A DNA stretch of 7,132 nucleotides from Bacteroidota bacterium. GTDB lineage: Bacteria; Bacteroidota; Bacteroidia; NS11-12g; UBA955. Location: assembly GCA_947450015.1 (NCBI GenBank), contig CANFUB010000132.1, positions 1-7,132 of the forward strand, given 5' to 3'. Below, piece by piece: positions 4,894 to 7,132 of the stretch (its first letter is position 1; every line of letters starts with the position of its first letter). The notes beneath the pieces were generated by a model. That model did no database searches. It was not told the origin of the DNA and worked only from the letters and a program-made list of their open reading frames with translations. The translations under genes and the position numbers were made by a program.

Positions 4894-6168
4894 TTAGCCT
4901 TTTACACAAGCATCATAAAGGATTTTAATATCCTTTTCTTCAGCAGTTAATTCTGTTTTCTGATAGATTTGTTCGGCATATTGCAATTGCAATTGTTTGT
5001 TCTTGCGCTCCATGATTAATGGCTTGACTATTGGTCGCATTAGAACATCGCCATTCAAGTCTCTGCCTATTTCCAATTTCACGTAGGCACATAAATGGCA
5101 CCAAGTAAAAATATCATACGCTATAAAATCTGCTAAACTGTAAATAGCAAATCCTGTTTTGTTTTTGCCTGAAAACGGATCTGTGAATTGGTAATTTCTC
5201 CAAGGTTGTAAATTGTGTGGATGCCCACCGATGATAACATCTACGCCACAAGTATTAAAAATATTTTCGAATAAATCAACCGTCGTTTTGCTAGGGTAGG
5301 TCTGGTAGGCATTGCCAGCGTGGATGGAACATAAAACAAGGTCGGCACCTGCTTTTCTGCAAGTCGCGGTTTGTTGTTTGATGAGGCTTATATCACAGCC
5401 GGGGAGGTTCAAAGGTAAAAGGTTTACAAGCCAGGGTTTATCCTTTGGTGCTTCAAATTGGTTAAGGGAATAGGTGTAGGCGATGAATCCAATTTTAAAA
5501 CCATTTCTTTCGATGATTACAGGTTGCTCTGCCTCTTCGGCTGAGGCAGCAGCGCCAATACTTAAAATATTTTTATGCTTTAAATTTTGAAGGGTAGCCA
5601 ACAAGCCTGCTTCGCCCATGTCAAGACTATGGTTATTGGCGACACTTAAAATATCGAATCCCTTATATTGACCATTGCCGTTAAAAATTGAAAAGGTTTG
5701 CTCATCGGTATTGAACAACATATTACTCAACATGACTTCTGGTACAAAAGATTGCTTTTGCTTGATATCAAGAGGCGTTTCAAGATTTGCAAATACAATA
5801 TCACTTCCAAAAAAATCGGCACCAACATTATCCCATAAATACTTGGTGTATTCAGGTTTAATCATTTCGTAAGGCATTAAGTCGCCACCCAATGAAATAC
5901 TTAGTTGAGAATGAAACTCAGGATGCACTGTTGATGGCTTTTGGAAATGCGCCAGAACAGTTGGTTGAGAAGGTATCTGGGGTGGTTTGAAATAATACTT
6001 ATAAGAAAAATAGAGCAAATCCATTAAGCGCATGGTGCGCGGATTTTCTTCGAATTCTAAGGCCTTGTCCCAACTTTTTCGTTTAAATAAATGAACCACA
6101 TAAGCGAGCCCCTTGATGGTTTGACATAGAATATGTCCTTTTATGGTATATGGTCTAACGGCTTTCAA
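4894..6168 (-). CDS. CapA/PGA_cap-family protein (metallophosphatase fold)
   Basis: The protein has 424 residues if it starts at the TTG at 6168. The family (CapA/YwtB, poly-gamma-glutamate capsule synthesis) shares the calcineurin-like metallophosphatase fold. The expected motifs appear in order: GGD at 94-96, NLE at 128-130, NNHSLDMG at 178-185, HAG at 283-285, GGHPH at 314-318, and SLADF at 344-348 where SLGNF is common. Residues 205-235 (IGAAASAEEAEQPVIIERNG, then KIGFIAYTYS) are also characteristic. The first 85 or so residues are an extension without recognisable domain, signal peptide or clear membrane segment, unlike many exported CapA proteins. The start is uncertain: the TTG lies 15 bp after the mgtE stop in the same frame, a GTG lies at 6099, and the first ATG is at 6033. 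All keep the catalytic core. No capsule-synthesis partners are adjacent, so the substrate is unknown. Probably co-transcribed with mgtE. Confidence 0.88.
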   Translation of the reverse strand: MKAVRPYTIKGHILCQTIKGLAYVVHLFKRKSWDKALEFEENPRTMRLMDLLYFSYKYYFKPPQIPSQPTVLAHFQKPSTVHPEFHSQLSISLGGDLMPYEMIKPEYTKYLWDNVGADFFGSDIVFANLETPLDIKQKQSFVPEVMLSNMLFNTDEQTFSIFNGNGQYKGFDILSVANNHSLDMGEAGLLATLQNLKHKNILSIGAAASAEEAEQPVIIERNGFKIGFIAYTYSLNQFEAPKDKPWLVNLLPLNLPGCDISLIKQQTATCRKAGADLVLCSIHAGNAYQTYPSKTTVDLFENIFNTCGVDVIIGGHPHNLQPWRNYQFTDPFSGKNKTGFAIYSLADFIAYDIFTWCHLCAYVKLEIGRDLNGDVLMRPIVKPLIMERKNKQLQLQYAEQIYQKTELTAEEKDIKILYDACVKG

Positions 6169-6169
6169 T

Positions 6170-6188
6170 GGTAAAATAATACTTTACC
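6170..6188 (-). promoter_or_regulatory. Small hairpin across the mgtE stop, just before the capA-like start
   Basis: GGTAAA (6170-6175) and TTTACC (6183-6188) form a 6-bp inverted repeat with a 7-base loop. It covers the mgtE stop codon (6184-6186) and ends one base before the proposed TTG start at 6166-6168. It has no T-run and is too weak for a terminator. An effect on translation of the downstream gene is possible but not shown. Confidence 0.35.
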
Positions 6189-7132
6189 CTAACATCATTC
6201 TGCCTAGTAAAAAATATACGCCTAGGCCAATCACATCGTTGGTAGTGGTGATAAACGGGCCAGATGCTAAGGCAGGATCGATATTGAATTTTTCTAGAAT
6301 TAATGGTGTAATGGTGCCTAATAAAGAGGCTACAATAATAACAGTGATAAGCGCTGAACTAACCACAATGCTTAAGTCATAACCATGTCCAATGATAACA
6401 TTCCATGTTAAGAGCAAGGCAGCACAGATTAAACCATTCAATAAAGAAACGGTAAACTCCTTGCCTAGTTTTGGTAAAATATTTTTACTTTTCAGGGTAT
6501 TGTTGGCCAAACCTTGCACAATAATGGCCGATGACTGAACACCTGCATTACCACCCATTGCAGCAACAATTGGCATAAAGAATGCGAGCTGTGGTAAGCG
6601 AGAAATATCACCTTCGAAACTCGAAACAAGGGCAGAACTGCCTAAGCCGCCCATTAAACCTACCATTAGCCAAGGCAAACGCGCACGCGAGAGAATCCAT
6701 ATTTTATCACTGCTCTCAACATTCTCACTTAAACCCGCTTGTAATTGGAAATCTCTATCTGCCTCTTCTTTAATAAAGTCTACCACGTCATCGATGGTAA
6801 TGCGACCAATTAAACGGCCCATGCTGTCGATTACAGGAATAGCAGTTAAATCGTATTTGCTCATAATGCTGGCCACTTCTTCGCCAGTAGCATAGGCATT
6901 TATAGAAATGTATTCATCATTGGTAATTTCTATTACCGAGGTATGTGCCTTTGCTAAGACTATGTCTTTAAGTGAAACAACACCTTTTAAAATATCTTTG
7001 TCGTCTACCACATATACCGAGAGCACATTTGTTACCTCTTCGGCTTGCTTGCGAATTTCTTCAACACATTGACTAACGGTCCAATTGTATTTGACCTTTA
7101 CCAACTCTTTTGCCATCAAACCACCGGCCACA
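6184..7132 (-). CDS. mgtE: Magnesium transporter MgtE (N-terminal part missing at the window edge)
   Basis: MgtE is an inner-membrane Mg2+ channel gated by its cytoplasmic domains. The 315 visible residues lack the N-domain, about 130 residues of a protein that is usually near 450. The reading frame stays open to the right edge, so a GTG at 7131 is not the start. Visible residues 7-64 and 70-122 form the tandem CBS pair, with VKVKYNWTVSQCVEEIR and YDLTAIPVIDSMGRLIGRIT (the latter typical of CBS2). The plug helix region follows, then five membrane segments at about 148-172, 177-206, 223-248, 252-282 and 290-313. Conserved pore features include RARLPWLMVGLMGG, MPIVAAMGGNAGVQSSAI and DPALASGPFITTTNDVIG; the Asp of TTTND corresponds to the conserved pore aspartate of this family. 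It is the upstream gene of the pair with the capA-like gene. Confidence 0.95.
   Translation of the reverse strand, partial: VAGGLMAKELVKVKYNWTVSQCVEEIRKQAEEVTNVLSVYVVDDKDILKGVVSLKDIVLAKAHTSVIEITNDEYISINAYATGEEVASIMSKYDLTAIPVIDSMGRLIGRITIDDVVDFIKEEADRDFQLQAGLSENVESSDKIWILSRARLPWLMVGLMGGLGSSALVSSFEGDISRLPQLAFFMPIVAAMGGNAGVQSSAIIVQGLANNTLKSKNILPKLGKEFTVSLLNGLICAALLLTWNVIIGHGYDLSIVVSSALITVIIVASLLGTITPLILEKFNIDPALASGPFITTTNDVIGLGVYFLLGRMMLG

Overview
The window looks like chromosomal DNA of a Bacteroidota bacterium. The evidence is the AT-rich composition, matches to the phylum's promoter motif TAnnTTTG just upstream of three genes, the lack of obvious Shine-Dalgarno sequences, and the protein sequences themselves (an IS200-type transposase of the form common in Bacteroidota, a four-TM FtsK with an acidic linker, and a LolA-like protein). 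No genus can be named from the sequence alone.

Layout. Positions 2-331 (+) hold the 3' end of an unrecognised gene that enters from the left edge. Positions 348-1402 are an accessory island. It contains a Y1/HUH transposase of the IS200/REP-associated type (665-1150, +) with short imperfect hairpins on both sides, five to the left (351-569) and four to the right (1160-1386). Positions 1398-1664 are intergenic and include a 91-nt nested inverted repeat. Positions 1665-4220 (+) encode the DNA translocase FtsK, followed 19 bp later by a LolA-like periplasmic lipoprotein carrier (4240-4893, +). On the opposite strand, a CapA-type metallophosphatase-fold protein (4894-6168, -) follows the Mg2+ transporter MgtE (6184 to the right edge, -). 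Those two genes are probably co-transcribed, mgtE first. The lolA and capA-like stop codons touch tail to tail.

How the genes relate. ftsK-lolA is a housekeeping pair also adjacent in E. coli: chromosome segregation at the septum next to outer-membrane lipoprotein transport. mgtE and the capA-like gene form a second unit with no obvious functional link. The transposase island sits upstream of ftsK in intergenic DNA and interrupts no visible gene.

The most interesting part is the island. The nine hairpins are spaced at about 50 bp (51, 50, 50, 50 on the left; 51 and 51 within the two right-hand pairs). They show compensatory base changes that keep the stem paired. All nine carry an AT dinucleotide two bases before the 5' side of the stem, always on the same side of the hairpin. 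The left copies and right copies belong to two structural subtypes. This resembles a REP/RAYT (REPtron) system in which a single-copy Y1 transposase acts on hairpins preceded by a short guide. The regular pitch and side-specific subtypes are not explained by a plain IS200 insertion.
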